From: Actinophytocola gossypii
Lineage (GTDB): Bacteria > Actinomycetota > Actinomycetes > Mycobacteriales > Pseudonocardiaceae
Assembly (NCBI RefSeq): GCF_025165815.1
Contig: NZ_JAFFZE010000014.1
Location: 1 to 64,000, forward strand
Length of the DNA: 64,000 nucleotides
Reading direction: 5' to 3'
Every line of letters begins with the position of its first letter. Within the stretch, counting starts at the first letter, position 1. Below the pieces are notes generated by a model, which did not search any database, had not been told where the DNA came from, and saw only the letters and a list, made by a program, of their open reading frames with translations. The position numbers and the translations under genes were made by a program. Below are positions 27,256 to 36,002 of the stretch, piece by piece.

Positions 27256-28491
27256 ATGAGTGTTGAGCGATCCCGGCCTACCGCGTACCGCTCGATCTTC
27301 CGCGTGGGCGAGTTCCGAGCGTTGTTCGCCGCGCAGTCGGTGACCGTCGTCGGGGACCAGTTCGCGCGGGTCGCGTTGTCCGTGCTGGTGTTCGACCGCA
27401 CCGGGTCGCCGGCGTGGACGGCGTTGACCTACGGGCTGACGTTCCTGCCGGACCTGATCGGCGGACCGCTGCTGTCCGGTCTCGCGGACCGGTATCCGCG
27501 CCGAACGGTGATGGTCGTCGCCGATGTGACCCGCGCCCTGCTGGTGGGGTTGATGGCGGTACCGGGGATGCCGCTGGCCGTCGTGGCCGGGCTGCTGGTG
27601 GTGGTGCAGCTGGCCGGCTCGCCGGCCACCGCGGCGCGCGCGGCGATGCTGCCACAGGTGCTGGACGAGGACAGCTACCCGGCCGGGCAGGCGGTGCTGC
27701 AGACGGTGACCCAGGCGGCCCAGGTGATCGGGTTCGTCGGCGGTGGCGGGCTGGTGGCGCTGGTCGGCACCGGCGTCGCGCTGCTCGCCGACGCGGTCAC
27801 CTTCGCGGTGTCGGCCGCGGTGGTCTGGTGGTGGGTGAAACCGCGCCCCGCGTCGGCGGCGGACGCCGACGTGGTGCGGCACGGCTGGTGGCACGACGTG
27901 GTCGCGGGCGCCACGCTGGTGTGGTCCGACGCGCGGTTACGCACGCTGGTGGCGTTCGCCTGCCTCGCGGGGTTCTACATCAGCGGCGAGGCGCTGGCCG
28001 CGCCCTACGCCGCCGAGCTGGGTGCCGGGCCGGCCGCGGTCGGGCTCCTCTTCGGCGCCTTCGCCGCGGGCACCGCCGTGGGCATGCTGGTGGTGGCGCG
28101 GCTGCCGGAGAGCACGCGGCTGCGGGTGCTGCCGCCACTGGCGGTCTGCGCGTGTGTGCCGCTGGTCGTCTGCCTCGCCGACCCCGGTCTGCCGATCGTG
28201 GTGGGGCTGTTCGCGTTGTCCGGGGCGGGAAGCGCCTATCACCTGATCGCTTCCACGACGTTCGTGCTCGCCGTTCCCGACGCGCGCCGGGGGCAGGCGT
28301 TCGGGCTGGCCGTCACCGCGTTGAAGGTGGCGCAGGGCGCCGGGGTCGCGCTCGCCGGGGTCGCCGCCGAACAGGCGACGACGCACGGGGTCGTCGGCGC
28401 GGCGGGAGTCCTGGGGGTCCTGGCCGCGCTGTGGGTGGGCTGGATGTGGCGCGCCGCCGAACGCGCGAAGGCGGCGCCGGACGCGGGCTGA
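27256..28491 (+). CDS. MFS transporter (EntS-like exporter)
   Basis: The 411-residue protein has 12 predicted helices. It begins RVGEFRALFAAQSVTVVGDQ and carries GPLLSGLADRYPRR as motif A, the pattern of the actinobacterial MFS group related to enterobactin exporter EntS. The ATG at 27256 follows GGGGG by five bases; in-frame ATGs at 27226 and 27238 lack a site. Substrate unknown. The gene ends inside a perfect hairpin that includes its stop codon. Confidence 0.87.
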   Translation: MSVERSRPTAYRSIFRVGEFRALFAAQSVTVVGDQFARVALSVLVFDRTGSPAWTALTYGLTFLPDLIGGPLLSGLADRYPRRTVMVVADVTRALLVGLMAVPGMPLAVVAGLLVVVQLAGSPATAARAAMLPQVLDEDSYPAGQAVLQTVTQAAQVIGFVGGGGLVALVGTGVALLADAVTFAVSAAVVWWWVKPRPASAADADVVRHGWWHDVVAGATLVWSDARLRTLVAFACLAGFYISGEALAAPYAAELGAGPAAVGLLFGAFAAGTAVGMLVVARLPESTRLRVLPPLAVCACVPLVVCLADPGLPIVVGLFALSGAGSAYHLIASTTFVLAVPDARRGQAFGLAVTALKVAQGAGVALAGVAAEQATTHGVVGAAGVLGVLAALWVGWMWRAAERAKAAPDAG

Positions 28492-28503
28492 CCCGCGTCC
28501 GGC
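28476..28503 (+). terminator. Stop-codon-spanning terminator hairpin
   Basis: GCCGGACGCGGG at 28476-28487 pairs perfectly over 12 bp with CCCGCGTCCGGC at 28492-28503; the four-base loop contains the TGA of the MFS gene. It should end the MFS transcript. Confidence 0.65.
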
Positions 28504-28520
28504 AACCGTGTGGTTTCGCG

Positions 28521-28613
28521 TCAGCGGCCGGACCGCCACTCGTGGGGGCGGCCGCGGCGCGTCCGCCCCGCGTTGGGACGGCCGGTGCGCGGAGACGTGC
28601 TGGTGGTCGTCAT
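28521..28613 (-). CDS. Possible 30-residue arginine-rich peptide
   Basis: ATG at 28613 opens a 30-codon frame ending TGA at 28521-28523. The peptide begins MTTTSTSPRTGRPNAG and continues RTRRGRPHEWRSGR, with a strong positive charge and almost only G/C third bases. On the minus strand AGGAAAGG lies nine bases before the ATG, and a perfect TTGACA (28695-28700) lies further upstream. I recognise no family; the reading frame may still be chance in GC-rich DNA. Confidence 0.35.
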   Translation of the reverse strand: MTTTSTSPRTGRPNAGRTRRGRPHEWRSGR

Positions 28614-28748
28614 TCGAATCTGCCTTTCCTGTACGGAACGTAACCGGCCATGCCCCCCACATGGCGTCATGACGTTGAGCGACACGGCCGGTACTGTCAA
28701 CCCTTCCTGGGGAGGATTCTCCCGACCGGCTGCTCCTGGGGGTGACAG

Positions 28749-30131
28749 GTGGCTCGATCAGACTCCGTGGAGTCCCAGGACCAACCTCATGGGCCTCTTC
28801 GTCGCCGGCTCGATCCACGCTGCTGGAAACTATGGTCCCTCCCCCGGCCGGTCTTCGCATACTTGGTCGCGGTCGATCTCGCCGCACTTCTGGTCGTCGT
28901 CGTGTCCGCGCGGCTCGAACCGGTCACCTCGGCGTCGTGGCTGTGGTTCGGGATGCTCGCGGTGGGCAGCGTGGTGCACCTCGAGGCCGCGCGCGGCATC
29001 GAACGGGTCCGGGAGATCGCCGCGGAGGGCAGCCCGTACGCCCACATGCAGTCGACCTGGTTCTTCGCCGGGATCCTGCTGCTGCCGCCGCCGCTGCTCG
29101 CGGCGCTGATCGCGGTCAGCTTCGCGCACGAGTGGTACGTGGTGTACCGGGGTCGCGCCATCGCCTTCCGCAAGGTCTTCTCGGCCAGCACGGTCGTCCT
29201 GGGGTGCGCGGCGGCGGCGGCCGTCTTCTCCGCGTTCTCCTTCGGGCACCCGCCCGAGACCGCCGTGCTCAACAGCCCGAGGGGACTGCTCGGGCTGGTC
29301 GGGGCCGGGTTCCTCTACTGGCTCGTGAACTACGCGCTCGTCGTCGGGGCGATCGCGGCCACGAGCCCGGACAAGCCGGCGCGTGCCGCGTTGGGCAACC
29401 CGTCCGACCAGCTGATCATCGCGGGGAGCATGGGGCTCGGCAGCGCGGTCGCGTTCGTCGTGGTGCACGTGCCGTGGAGCGCGCCGGTCCTGCTGGTCAC
29501 CGTGCTGGCCGTGCACCTCGGCCTGCTGCTCCCGCAGCTGCGGGTGGCGTCCCAGACCGACAGCAAGACCGGGCTCGTCGACCCCACGTGGTGGGAGACG
29601 ATCGCCGCCCGGGAGCTCGACCGTGCCCGCCGGCTGCACAGCACGGTCGCCGTGCTGATGCTGGACCTCGACCATTTCAAGCACGTCAACGACCGCTACG
29701 GGCACCTCGCGGGCGACCGGGTACTGCGCGAGATCTCCACGGCCATCCGCCAGTCCGTCCGCGGCTACGACCTGGTGGGCCGGTGGGGCGGCGAGGAGTT
29801 CGCCGTGCTCATGCCCGGCTTGTCCGCTGAGGACACCGAGGCGGCCGCCGAACGGATCCGCGCGCACATCGCCTCGCTGTCGGTCACCACCCGGGACCGC
29901 ACCAACACCGAGGTCCACATCACCGGGCTCACCGTGTCCATCGGCGCCGGCCGCTACCCGGAGCACGCCACCGAGCTCAGTCCGCTCCTGCTCATCACCG
30001 ACGACGCGCTGCTGCGCGCCAAGGAACAGGGGCGCAACCGGATCGTGACGGCCAACCCGGCGCTGCCGCTGCAACGCCAGCAGAGCGCGCTGCCCAGCTC
30101 GCAACCGCTTCCCGGCCAGCCTCCGGTCTAG
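28749..30131 (+). CDS. Membrane diguanylate cyclase (GGDEF domain)
   Basis: The 460-residue protein has an N-terminal membrane sensor of six to eight helices (about 35-265; MASE-like but not recognised as a named type) and a C-terminal GGDEF domain (270-440). The active-site signature is G347-GEEF and the inhibitory product-binding I-site R338-GYD lies five residues before it, so the enzyme should make c-di-GMP and be feedback-limited. No EAL domain follows. The GTG at 28749 is preceded by GGGG at a six-base distance. It ends in a 4-base convergent overlap with the oxidoreductase gene. C-di-GMP controls development in actinomycetes, and whiG lies 9 kb away, but a link is only suggestive. Confidence 0.92.
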   Translation: MARSDSVESQDQPHGPLRRRLDPRCWKLWSLPRPVFAYLVAVDLAALLVVVVSARLEPVTSASWLWFGMLAVGSVVHLEAARGIERVREIAAEGSPYAHMQSTWFFAGILLLPPPLLAALIAVSFAHEWYVVYRGRAIAFRKVFSASTVVLGCAAAAAVFSAFSFGHPPETAVLNSPRGLLGLVGAGFLYWLVNYALVVGAIAATSPDKPARAALGNPSDQLIIAGSMGLGSAVAFVVVHVPWSAPVLLVTVLAVHLGLLLPQLRVASQTDSKTGLVDPTWWETIAARELDRARRLHSTVAVLMLDLDHFKHVNDRYGHLAGDRVLREISTAIRQSVRGYDLVGRWGGEEFAVLMPGLSAEDTEAAAERIRAHIASLSVTTRDRTNTEVHITGLTVSIGAGRYPEHATELSPLLLITDDALLRAKEQGRNRIVTANPALPLQRQQSALPSSQPLPGQPPV

Positions 30132-31225
30132 TCGAGCGTTCGTGCGTGCGGGTCCCAGTCCTCCGGCAGGGCGGGTGGGACGTCGGCGGTGCTCTCCACG
30201 GTGACCGGGTGGCCTCGGGTGAGGGACTCGTCGATGGCCAGCATCGTGTCGAGGACGTGGTAGGCGAGCCGGCCGGACGCGCGTTCCGGGACGCCGGCGC
30301 GGATGGCTCGGGCGAGTTCGAGCGCGCCGGTGCCCCGGGTGGCCCGGTGGCCGCGCGGGGCGAGGGTCTCCGGCTCCGCCCGGCCCGGCAGGTGCAGGGT
30401 CGTGGTGCCGTCGAAGCCGTTGGGGTCGGGCAGGGCCGCGGCGCCGAGGGTGCCGGTGACCTCGAGCAGCACCCGCGGCAGGGCGGAGTCGAAGGTCAGC
30501 ACCAGCTGGGCGGATCCGCCGCGCTCGAACTCGACCAGCGCGCTGACCGTCGTCGGCACCGCCACCGCGAACTCGGTGCCCGCCCGGGGGCCCGATCCGA
30601 TCACCCTGGTCTCGCGGGCCCGTCCGCCGGCGGCGGTCACCCGGCGCACCGGGCCGAGCAGGTGCACCAGCGCGGTCAGGTAGTACGGGCCCATGTCCAG
30701 CAGCGGGCCGCCGCCCGCCGCGAACAGGAACTCGGGCGCCGGGTGCCAGCTCTCCGGTCCTGGCGACTGGAACATCGCCAGCGCCGTGCGCGGTTCGCCG
30801 ATCCGTCCGGTGTCGACCGCCTCGCGTGCGGTCCGGATGCCGGCGCCGAGGACGGTGTCCGGCGCGCTCGCCACCCGCAGCCCGCGCTCCTCGGCCCGGT
30901 CGAGCAGCTTGCGGCCGGTCTCCCGGTCGAGCGCGAGCGGCTTCTCCGTCCACACGTGCTTGCCGGCCTCCAGCGCGGCGAGGCCGACCTCGACGTGCGC
31001 GGCGGGCACGGTCAGGTTGACGACCAGCTCGACCGCCGGGTCGGCCAGCAGCTCGGCGACGCCGCCGGCGCGGGGCACGCCGTGCTTGGCGGCCTGCGCC
31101 TCGGCGCGCGCGCGGTCGAGGTCGGCGACCATCAGCACCCGCACGTCGGGGAAGCCGGTGAGGTTCGTCAGGTAGGTGTCGCTGATGACGCCGGCGCCGA
31201 TCACGCCGACTCCGACGGGGCTCAC
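30128..31225 (-). CDS. Gfo/Idh/MocA family oxidoreductase
   Basis: The 365-residue NAD(P)-dependent sugar or inositol dehydrogenase opens with the Rossmann motif GVIGAGVIS and contains the family's EKPLALD motif near residue 100, where the lysine is catalytic. The substrate is unknown. The GTG at 31225 overlaps the isomerase stop as GTGA, so the two genes form a translationally coupled pair for catabolism of a sugar or cyclitol, downstream of a CebR-type operator. Confidence 0.9.
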   Translation of the reverse strand: MSPVGVGVIGAGVISDTYLTNLTGFPDVRVLMVADLDRARAEAQAAKHGVPRAGGVAELLADPAVELVVNLTVPAAHVEVGLAALEAGKHVWTEKPLALDRETGRKLLDRAEERGLRVASAPDTVLGAGIRTAREAVDTGRIGEPRTALAMFQSPGPESWHPAPEFLFAAGGGPLLDMGPYYLTALVHLLGPVRRVTAAGGRARETRVIGSGPRAGTEFAVAVPTTVSALVEFERGGSAQLVLTFDSALPRVLLEVTGTLGAAALPDPNGFDGTTTLHLPGRAEPETLAPRGHRATRGTGALELARAIRAGVPERASGRLAYHVLDTMLAIDESLTRGHPVTVESTADVPPALPEDWDPHARTLD

Positions 31226-31953
31226 CGGGTGCCCGTCAGGTAGGCGTGGCTCTGGGCGAGCCCGTCGAACAGGTCGCCGTCGTAGGCGTCGAACTCGATC
31301 ACGCGCAGGGCGTCCGGGGCGGCGGCGAGGACCTCGCGGACCGGCATCCGGCCCTGGCCGGCCGGTACCTGGCCGGAGGGGTCGGTAGCGAGGGTGCCGT
31401 CCTTGACGTGCAGCGCGCGCACCCGGCCGCCGAGCCGGCGCAGCAGCTCCGGCGCGTCCGCCCCGCCCGCGGCCGCCCAGTAGGTGTCGACCTCCAGCAC
31501 GACCTCGGGGGCGAGCTGGTCGGCGAACACCTCGAGCGCGCTCCGCCCGTCGATCGTCGACTCCAGCTCCCACCAGTGGTTGTGGTAGCCGACGGTCAGG
31601 CCGTGCCCGGCGGCGCGCTCGGCGGCGTCGTTGAGCGCCGCGGCGGTGGCGGCGACGGCGTCCCGGTCGCGCCACCGCTCCGCCGGCACGAACGGGTCGA
31701 TGACGAGCCCGACGCCGCAGGCCGCCGCGGCGGCGAACACGGCGTCCTGGTCGGCGCCGATGAGCTGGGCGTGGGCGGTGGGCGCGGTGAGCCCGGCGTC
31801 GGGCAGCGCGGTCCGCAGCGTCGCCGCGTGCTCGGCGAGCCCGTACGGCTCGACCTGGGTGAAGCCGATCGCGGCCAGGCGGCGGAGCGTGTCGCCCGGC
31901 TCGTCGGCGAAGGCCTCGCGGACGGAGTACAGCTGCACGGAAAGGCCACTCAT
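31222..31953 (-). CDS. Sugar phosphate isomerase/epimerase (xylose-isomerase-like TIM barrel)
   Basis: The 243-residue protein has the AP-endonuclease-2-type TIM barrel fold (MSGLSVQLYSVREAFADEPG; GYHNHWWELE near 147; VLEVDTYWAAAGG near 174), with metal-binding His/Glu/Asp positions. Such proteins isomerise or epimerise keto sugars or inosose. It is the first gene of a two-gene operon with the Gfo/Idh dehydrogenase, and a perfect TGGGAGCGCTCCCA lies 28 bases upstream of its start. Confidence 0.88.
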   Translation of the reverse strand: MSGLSVQLYSVREAFADEPGDTLRRLAAIGFTQVEPYGLAEHAATLRTALPDAGLTAPTAHAQLIGADQDAVFAAAAACGVGLVIDPFVPAERWRDRDAVAATAAALNDAAERAAGHGLTVGYHNHWWELESTIDGRSALEVFADQLAPEVVLEVDTYWAAAGGADAPELLRRLGGRVRALHVKDGTLATDPSGQVPAGQGRMPVREVLAAAPDALRVIEFDAYDGDLFDGLAQSHAYLTGTR

Positions 31954-31980
31954 TGCTCATCCCCTTGACGTCGGTGCCTG

Positions 31981-31994
31981 TGGGAGCGCTCCCA
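31981..31994. promoter_or_regulatory. CebR-type LacI-family operator
   Basis: TGGGAGCGCTCCCA is identical to the operator of CebR, the cellobiose-responsive LacI-family repressor of Streptomyces, and extends to a perfect 16-bp palindrome (31980-31995) with the flanking G and C. It lies upstream of the isomerase/oxidoreductase pair. No LacI-family regulator gene is present in the window, so the repressor must act in trans. Confidence 0.75.
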
Positions 31995-32053
31995 CACTTT
32001 GTACCACCTGCACGGAACCGGTACCAGCGACTTTTCGACGGGAACAACGTTGC

Positions 32054-32102
32054 ATCGCGATACGTTCCGATATATCGTAAACCTATCGCGATACCATCGC
32101 GA
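32054..32102. promoter_or_regulatory. Palindrome cluster, candidate PadR operator
   Basis: Three complete palindromes, ATCGCGAT (32054-32061), CGATATATCG (32068-32077) and TATCGCGATA (32084-32093), and a partial TCGCGA (32097-32102) are spaced at 11-16 base intervals in an unusually A/T-rich stretch ending 18 bases before the PadR start. The layout fits autoregulation by the dimeric PadR protein. Confidence 0.6.
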
Positions 32103-32120
32103 CGGACCAGGAGGGGAACC

Positions 32121-32795
32121 ATGCGACCGTCATTCGAACCCGGGGGCCTTACCCCCCGGCACCAACCGTTCTTCGGCGAGCGGCACGTGCAGCCGCCGTT
32201 CACGCCGCTGGAGGCGCGGGGCCCGTTCCCGCCACCGCCGCCCGTTCCGCCGTTCGGCCCCTGGCCGGGCGGACCGTCCTTCGGCCCCGGCGACCACCAC
32301 CGAAGGGGTCGCGGGCACCGGCACGGCGGGCGCCGCAGCCGGCGCGGCGACGTCCGCGCGGCCATCCTCGTGCTGCTCGCGGAGCGGCCGATGCACGGCT
32401 ACGAGATGATCCAGGAGATCACCGAGCGCAGCGGCCAGAACTGGCGTCCGAGCCCCGGCTCGGTGTATCCGACGCTGCAACTGCTGGCCGACGAGGGCCT
32501 GGTCGTCGTCGCCGAGGGCAGCGGGGGCAAGCGCCGCTACGAGCTGACCGACGAGGGCCGCGAGGCCGCCGCCAGGCACCAGAGCAACCCGCCCTGGGAG
32601 CAGATCGCCCAGGACGTCGACCCGCGGGACGTTTCCCTGCGCGACGCGATCGGGCAGCTCATGGGCGCCACCGCGCAGGTGGCCAACGCCGCGACCGAAC
32701 GTCAGAAGCAGCGCGCGATCGAGGTGCTGAACAACGCGCGCCGCGAGCTGTACGCGATCCTCGGCGAGGACGACTCGGCCGAGCCGGAGGACTGA
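32121..32795 (+). CDS. PadR family transcriptional regulator with Pro/His/Gly-rich N-terminus
   Basis: The 224-residue protein has a low-complexity N-terminal region of about 75 residues rich in Pro, Phe, Gly, His and Arg, followed by a PadR winged helix (GDVRAAILVLLAERPMHGYE, then SPGSVYPTLQLLADEGLV) and a C-terminal dimerisation coiled coil. The ATG at 32121 follows AGGAGGGG. The extension, also seen in some actinobacterial PadR proteins, could bind metal (His-rich HHRRGRGHRHGG) but this is inference. A palindrome cluster upstream suggests self-control. Confidence 0.88.
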   Translation: MRPSFEPGGLTPRHQPFFGERHVQPPFTPLEARGPFPPPPPVPPFGPWPGGPSFGPGDHHRRGRGHRHGGRRSRRGDVRAAILVLLAERPMHGYEMIQEITERSGQNWRPSPGSVYPTLQLLADEGLVVVAEGSGGKRRYELTDEGREAAARHQSNPPWEQIAQDVDPRDVSLRDAIGQLMGATAQVANAATERQKQRAIEVLNNARRELYAILGEDDSAEPED

Positions 32796-32799
32796 GCAG

Positions 32800-33555
32800 T
32801 CACGGCCTGAGCAGGCCGCTCGGCTTCTCCCGGTGCAGCACCCGGTAGCCGACCGGCACCGTCAGGCCGGGCACCTCCTCGGCCGCCCGCGCGGCCACCC
32901 GCGCGGAGAACTCGATCCGCAGCACCGCCTCCAGGTCCGCCCGGTCGGCGAACCGCCACAGCGTCGACACCGGGCGGATCGAGAACCCGTGCCGGACGAA
33001 GAACTCGTCGACCTCGAACGGGTCGTAGTCCGGCAGATCGGCCCGCATCCAGTGCCCGTACGGGCGGTGCCGCACGTCCAGGTCGACGATCACCAGCCGC
33101 CCACCCGGCCGCAGCACGCGGTCGGCCTCGGCCAGCCCCGGCTCACAGCCCCGGCCGAAGAAGTAGGCGGTCCGCGCGTGCACCACGTCCACGCTCGCGT
33201 CCGGCAGGGGGATGCGCTGGGCCGACCCGGTCAGCACCTCGACGGTGCTCAGCCCGGCGACCCGGTCCTGAGCGCGGCGGACCAGCGGCGGGTGGGGCTC
33301 GACGCCGACCACCCGCCGCGCGGTCCACGCGAAGCGGGGCAGGTGGAACCCGTCGCCGCAGCCGACGTCGACCACGTCGCGGCCGGTCCAGTCGACCAGT
33401 TCGCCGAGCACCCGCCAGACCTCGCCGTCGGCGTCCTGTGCCCGGTTCTCGATCTCGTAGACCTCGGGCCAGTGCCAGATGTTCGGGCTGGGCAACGTCC
33501 CCGTCCCCCGCCGCACCGCGGCGATGCGCTCCCGCGCCCTGGACACCATTCCCAC
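32800..33555 (-). CDS. Class I SAM-dependent methyltransferase
   Basis: The 251-residue protein has a Methyltransf_11-type core with SAM motif I in VVDVGCGDGFHLPRF (about 61-75), a post-I acidic residue in VGVEPHPPLV, and LRPGGRLVIVDLD. Substrate unknown; UbiE/menaquinone-type or small-molecule methylation are both possible. It is convergent with the PadR gene (four bases between stops) and 18 bases downstream of cdsA on the same strand. Confidence 0.85.
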   Translation of the reverse strand: MGMVSRARERIAAVRRGTGTLPSPNIWHWPEVYEIENRAQDADGEVWRVLGELVDWTGRDVVDVGCGDGFHLPRFAWTARRVVGVEPHPPLVRRAQDRVAGLSTVEVLTGSAQRIPLPDASVDVVHARTAYFFGRGCEPGLAEADRVLRPGGRLVIVDLDVRHRPYGHWMRADLPDYDPFEVDEFFVRHGFSIRPVSTLWRFADRADLEAVLRIEFSARVAARAAEEVPGLTVPVGYRVLHREKPSGLLRP

Positions 33556-33573
33556 GCCGCCAGCAAACCAGGA

Positions 33574-34635
33574 TCAGGCGGGCACGAACAGGTGCAGCAG
33601 CAGCCAGGACGCCACCGCGGACGGCAACAGGGAGTCGAGCCGGTCCATCAGCCCGCCGTGGCCGGGCAGCAGGTTGCCCATGTCCTTGATGCCGAGGTCC
33701 CGCTTGACCAGCGACTCGACCAGGTCGCCGACGGTGGCGGTGCACACCAGCGCGACGCCGAGCAGCGCGCCGTGCCACCACTGCCCGTCGAGCAGCAGCG
33801 TCACCGACAGGATCCCGGCGGTGATGCCGGCGACCATCGAGCCGGCGAAGCCCTCCCAGGACTTCTTCGGGCTGATGACCTTCGCCATCGGGTGCCGGCC
33901 GAGCCACACGCCGGCGGCGAACCCGCCGGTGTCCGAGCAGACGACGAGGATCATGAAGCAGACGACCCTGGCCACGCCGTCCTCCGGCAGGACCAGCATC
34001 GCCGCGAAGGAGGCCATCAGCGGCACGTAGGCGACCGTGAGGACGGACGCGCCGAGGTCGCGCACATAGCCGTCGACGCCGCCGCGGAACCGCCACACCA
34101 TGGCGGCGAGCACGGTCAGCACGAACGCGGCGAGCACCCCGTCGAGACCGAACGGCCAGGACAGCCACACCATCGCCTGCCCGCCGAGGAGCACGGGCGG
34201 CAGCGTGACCCGGATGTCCGCGCCCCGCCGCAGCGCACCGGCGAGTTCGTAGGTGCCGACCGCGACGGCCACCGCCACGACGCCGACGAAGAGGTGGCGC
34301 ACGGTCAGCAACGACAGCAGGACGGCCGCCCCCAACACCACCCCGACCGCGATCGAGACCGGCACGTTGCGGCCCGCACGCGAGGGCGTGGCGGCCGCGG
34401 CCCCACCGGCCGGCACGGCGCTCTCCGCGCTCGGCTCGGACCGGGCGGGCTCGGCCGTACCGCCCGGCTCGGGCCGCGCCGCACGCTCGGCGGGGGTACC
34501 CGGCTCTCCCCCAGCCGCCGGTCCGGACCGTTCCGCCGGGGCGCGGGTGGTCGGGTCCGGTCGTCGGTCCGGTTCGGGTTGTTCGGCGGCGGCCACGTCG
34601 CTCGTCATGTCGCTGGTCACTGGTTCACTGGTCAC
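33574..34635 (-). CDS. cdsA: Phosphatidate cytidylyltransferase
   Basis: The 353-residue membrane enzyme makes CDP-diacylglycerol for all phospholipids. The signature SPKKSWEGFAGS and the downstream GDLVESLVKRDLGIKDMG are intact, with about eight helices. A disordered, Pro/Ala/Glu-rich N-terminus of about 95 residues precedes the first helix and is longer than in most homologues. The next gene upstream is frr, 12 bases away, as in mycobacteria (Rv2881c-Rv2882c). Confidence 0.94.
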   Translation of the reverse strand: MTSEPVTSDMTSDVAAAEQPEPDRRPDPTTRAPAERSGPAAGGEPGTPAERAARPEPGGTAEPARSEPSAESAVPAGGAAAATPSRAGRNVPVSIAVGVVLGAAVLLSLLTVRHLFVGVVAVAVAVGTYELAGALRRGADIRVTLPPVLLGGQAMVWLSWPFGLDGVLAAFVLTVLAAMVWRFRGGVDGYVRDLGASVLTVAYVPLMASFAAMLVLPEDGVARVVCFMILVVCSDTGGFAAGVWLGRHPMAKVISPKKSWEGFAGSMVAGITAGILSVTLLLDGQWWHGALLGVALVCTATVGDLVESLVKRDLGIKDMGNLLPGHGGLMDRLDSLLPSAVASWLLLHLFVPA

Positions 34636-34647
34636 GGATCGGCGTGC

Positions 34648-35205
34648 TCAAACCTCGAGCAGCTCGGCTTCCTTGTGCTTGACCAGTTCGTCGATCTGGG
34701 CGACGTACTTGTCGGTCGTCTGCTGGAGTTCCTTCTCCGCGCGGACCACCTCGTCCTCGCCCGCCTCGCCGTCCTTGACGATGCGGTGCAGCTCCTCGTT
34801 GGCCTTGCGCCGCACGTTGCGGATGGAGATCTTGGCGTCCTCGCCCTTGCCCTTGGCCACCTTGACCATCTCGCGGCGGCGCTCCTCGGACAGCTGGGGG
34901 ATCACCACGCGGATGATCGTGCCGTCGTTGGACGGGTTCACCCCGAGGTCGGAGTCGCGGATGGCCTTCTCGATCGCGTTGAGCTGGGTCGCGTCGTACG
35001 GCTTCACCACGGCCATCCTGGCCTCCGGGATGCTGACCCCGGCCACCTGGTTCAGCGGCGTCGGCGCGCCGTAGTAGTCGACGACGATGCGCGCGAACAT
35101 CGCCGGGTTCGCGCGCCCGGTGCGCACCGAGCCGAGCTCCTCCTTGGCCACCGAGACGGCCTTTTCCATTTTCTCCTCGGCGTCGAGGAGTGTCTCGTCG
35201 ATCAA
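34648..35205 (-). CDS. frr: Ribosome recycling factor
   Basis: The 185-residue factor splits post-termination ribosomes together with EF-G. The family hallmarks [24 protein letters not shown] and [18 protein letters not shown] are present, and the length is exactly typical. It sits in the conserved order rpsB-tsf-pyrH-frr-cdsA, 32 bases downstream of pyrH. Confidence 0.97.
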   Translation of the reverse strand: MIDETLLDAEEKMEKAVSVAKEELGSVRTGRANPAMFARIVVDYYGAPTPLNQVAGVSIPEARMAVVKPYDATQLNAIEKAIRDSDLGVNPSNDGTIIRVVIPQLSEERRREMVKVAKGKGEDAKISIRNVRRKANEELHRIVKDGEAGEDEVVRAEKELQQTTDKYVAQIDELVKHKEAELLEV

Positions 35206-35237
35206 AGCTGCTCCTGTAGTTGTCTCCCCAGCCGCTG

Positions 35238-35960
35238 TCAGGGAGTGCTGACGACCGTTCCGATCCTCTCACCACGCACCGCGCGCGCGATGTTCCCCTC
35301 GACAAGCAGGTTGAAGACGATGATCGGCATGTTGTTGTCCATGCAGAGGCTGAACGCGGTGGCGTCGGCGACCTTCAGGCCCTTCTCCAGCACGGCCCGG
35401 TGCGTGATGTGTTCGAACATCTCGGCGTCCGGGGTGGTCTTGGGGTCGGCGGTGTAGACCCCGTCGACGGACTTGGCCATGAGGACGACCTCGCAGCCGA
35501 TCTCCAGCGCGCGCTGGGCGGCGGCGGTGTCGGTGGAGAAGTAGGGCATGCCGACCCCGCCGGCGAAGATGACGACCCGGCCCTTCTCGAGGTGCCGCTC
35601 GGCCCGCCGGGGGATGTAGGGCTCGGCGACCTGGCCCATGGTGATGGCGGTCTGCACCCGGGTGTCGATACCGAGCTTCTCCAGAAAGTCCTGTAAAGCG
35701 AGGCAGTTCATCACGGTGCCGAGCATGGCCATGTAGTCGGCCCGGTCGCGGTCCATGCCGCGCTGGGACAGCTCCGCGCCACGGAAGTAGTTGCCGCCGC
35801 CGATCACCACCGAGACCTGGACCCCATCCCGCACGACCTCGGCGATCTGGCGGGCTACGGCGGCCACCACGTCCGGGTCGACGCCGACCTGGCCCCCACC
35901 GAACATCTCGCCACCCAGTTTGAGCAGCACCCGGCGGAAACCGTGCCTACGGCCTTCCAT
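35238..35960 (-). CDS. pyrH: UMP kinase
   Basis: The 240-residue amino-acid-kinase-fold enzyme phosphorylates UMP to UDP. The N-terminal [23 protein letters not shown] and the C-terminal [20 protein letters not shown] are diagnostic. The ATG at 35960 ([11 protein letters not shown]) follows GAGAGGAC and gives normal length; a longer in-frame start would enter the intergenic hairpin after tsf. Confidence 0.96.
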   Translation of the reverse strand: MEGRRHGFRRVLLKLGGEMFGGGQVGVDPDVVAAVARQIAEVVRDGVQVSVVIGGGNYFRGAELSQRGMDRDRADYMAMLGTVMNCLALQDFLEKLGIDTRVQTAITMGQVAEPYIPRRAERHLEKGRVVIFAGGVGMPYFSTDTAAAQRALEIGCEVVLMAKSVDGVYTADPKTTPDAEMFEHITHRAVLEKGLKVADATAFSLCMDNNMPIIVFNLLVEGNIARAVRGERIGTVVSTP

Positions 35961-36002
35961 GACGACGTCCTCTCTGGCGTGCGAGCGACTGATTACAGGA
36001 GC

